Source: Stieleria marina
GTDB lineage: Bacteria; Planctomycetota; Planctomycetia; Pirellulales; Pirellulaceae
Reading direction: 5' to 3'
Length of the DNA stretch: 64,000 nt
Assembly: GCA_007741555.1 (NCBI GenBank)
Contig: CP036526.1
Span: 1 to 64,000 of the forward strand
Shown: piece after piece, positions 62,820 to 64,000 of the stretch
Layout: every line of letters begins with the position of its first letter
How positions within the stretch are numbered: position 1 is the first letter of the stretch
The notes under the pieces: model-generated
Seen by the model: only the letters and a program-made list of their open reading frames with translations
What the model was told of the DNA's origin: nothing
Databases searched by the model: none
Translations under genes and position numbers: made by a program

Positions 62820-63464
62820 ATGGCTTACAAATCATTCCTGTCTGAACGCGGGCTGGGCGGTCGCTTGTTTTCAAGTTCGCTGATTACGATGACGGTCATT
62901 TGCGCAGCGATCTTCTGTATGCAAGCGGGGTGTCGGTCGTCGGATGTGTCGAATGCGGCATTGGCAGATGCCGAAATGCCGATGCCCGACCAAAACGCAC
63001 CCGAAGCGGTAGCATCTGAACGTCCCAGTTACGCCCAAAGCAATGATGGCCCCACTAACGCCGACAACAAGAACATTCAGTTGGCATCGGCTCGATTGAA
63101 TCAATCTTCCGACGAAGCAAATCGTGTAGCACCGTCGTCCAAGTTGGTGACGTTGCGAACGCTGGGGGCGGAAGACAATTTCCAACAGATTGTCAGCGAT
63201 GCACCGGGCGTGGTGCTGGTAGATTTTTACGCTGATTGGTGTGGCCCGTGCCGAAAACAGGGCAAGGTGCTGCACGGGTTGGAATCATTCGCCGCACAGA
63301 ACAATGCTCAGATCATCAAAGTGGATGTCGACCAACACAAAGCGATCGCAAAGCAATTTGCCGTCGCGTCGTTGCCCACGTTGGTCGTGATCAAAAATGG
63401 CAAGGTGGTCGATCAAAAAGTCGGTCTAACAAGCGAATCACGTTTGCGATCGATGCTCCAGTAG
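62820..63464 (+). CDS. Thioredoxin-domain lipoprotein
   Basis: 214 residues from ATG 62820. A signal peptide ends in a lipobox (MQAGC, Cys38). A low-complexity linker (about 40-110) leads to a thioredoxin domain with VVLVDFYADWCGPCRKQGK (CxxC), a TLVVIKNG strand and the cis-Pro in VASLPTL. It is probably an envelope-anchored thiol oxidoreductase. Confidence 0.9.
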   Translation: MAYKSFLSERGLGGRLFSSSLITMTVICAAIFCMQAGCRSSDVSNAALADAEMPMPDQNAPEAVASERPSYAQSNDGPTNADNKNIQLASARLNQSSDEANRVAPSSKLVTLRTLGAEDNFQQIVSDAPGVVLVDFYADWCGPCRKQGKVLHGLESFAAQNNAQIIKVDVDQHKAIAKQFAVASLPTLVVIKNGKVVDQKVGLTSESRLRSMLQ

Positions 63465-63636
63465 GCAGCGTCAATCGGCACTTGCATTGTGCTGAGAATT
63501 GCGATGTCGCGGTCGCTAGAGCACACTAGTGTCACATCGCCGCTGACGTGATGGGTTGATGTTAGCATTCTCTTGCCATCTTATATGGGTCGCGCAAGTA
63601 GCGGACTCCCACCACCCATTAAGAGTTTCTGAGGGT

Positions 63637-64000
63637 ATGCACGTACTTTTCGCCCACAAGAATTACCCGGCTCAGTTTGGTCACATCGCTCGTTATCTAA
63701 TTGACCATCACGATTTTCGTTGCACGTTCATTTCAGAGAAACCGCCCGGTAAGCACGCGGGATTAGAACGGTTGCAGTATAAGTGTAGTGGTGGCGCGAC
63801 TGAGAAAACGCATGTCTGCAGTCGATCTTTTGAAAATCAGATTTGGCATTCGCATGCGGTCTATGAAACGCTGAAAGCGCGACCAGATATTCAGCCGGAT
63901 CTGGTTGTTGGGCACAGCGGTTTTTTGTCGACGCTGTATTTGCGTGAACTATACGATTGCCCAATCATCAACTACTTCGAGTTCTTCTATCACACGCAAG
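63637..64000 (+). CDS. GT4-type glycosyltransferase, partial at window end
   Basis: 121 codons run to the edge of the window without a stop. The N-terminus MHVLFAHKNYPAQFGHIARY is typical of GT-B glycosyltransferases that begin with a beta strand and a glycine-rich turn, and PDLVVGHSGFLSTLYLRELY resembles the donor/acceptor domain. It probably transfers sugar onto surface polysaccharide or lipid. Confidence 0.75.
   Translation, partial: MHVLFAHKNYPAQFGHIARYLIDHHDFRCTFISEKPPGKHAGLERLQYKCSGGATEKTHVCSRSFENQIWHSHAVYETLKARPDIQPDLVVGHSGFLSTLYLRELYDCPIINYFEFFYHTQ

Overview
The window reads as the replication-initiator end of a planctomycete chromosome, most like the Pirellulaceae (Rhodopirellula-type). 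The basis is a set of family traits: a short DnaA followed by DnaN, a protein with three Tudor-like/SHD1 (SLA1 homology) units, a small Tyr-rich exported protein of a kind seen in this phylum, several Gfo/Idh/MocA dehydrogenases and sugar-type TIM barrels, exported caspase-like proteins, weak or absent Shine-Dalgarno sequences, and genes spread singly over both strands. No rRNA, CRISPR array, complete insertion sequence or integrase was seen. The taxonomic call is inference from gene content only.

Layout. 1-2.7 kb: dnaA, a 467-bp candidate origin with DnaA-box-like sites, and dnaN. 2.7-5.7 kb: a minus-strand trio rimB-like protease, RimK with an extra RCK_C domain, and an AstE/aspartoacylase-like deacylase. 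5.9-15.3 kb: dciA (helicase loader), tag, two small exported proteins, a TPR membrane protein, prfB with its programmed frameshift, mnmA, a rhomboid protease, a peroxiredoxin-like protein, an M50 protease and a histone H1-like Lys/Ala protein with a clear terminator. 15.4-22.5 kb: mrp, a degenerate sigma-54-activator-like regulator coupled to a small REC-like protein, exported proteins and two DUF3299 genes. 22.5-27.2 kb: a sugar-related region (DUF4432 epimerase-like protein, a truncated sugar-isomerase-like remnant, a TIM barrel and a Gfo/Idh/MocA oxidoreductase). It is interrupted by a decayed GxxExxY gene flanked by 29-bp inverted repeats, and a related ORF-less repeat lies at 27.3-27.4 kb. 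27.7-38.6 kb: membrane, cell-wall and exported proteins, including the SHD1 protein and a minimal kinase-like protein. 38.9-43.5 kb: tRNA-Leu, rsmH, a second oxidoreductase and a frameshifted efflux outer-membrane-factor pseudogene.

43.7-52.7 kb is the most notable system: three exported proteins in one minus-strand operon, namely a helical protein, an orthocaspase-type C14 peptidase and a 1746-residue TPR-CHAT peptidase. The last two genes are coupled by an ATGA overlap. 53-64 kb holds housekeeping and accessory genes: a TRASH/YHS-like metal protein, CYTH adenylate cyclase, thiE, an SGNH hydrolase, tRNA-Arg, a globin, an acetyltransferase, a methyltransferase, a PLP decarboxylase, a thioredoxin-domain lipoprotein and the start of a glycosyltransferase cut by the window edge.

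Functions are assigned from motifs read by eye. No database search was possible, so start codons and low-confidence calls should be read with that in mind.
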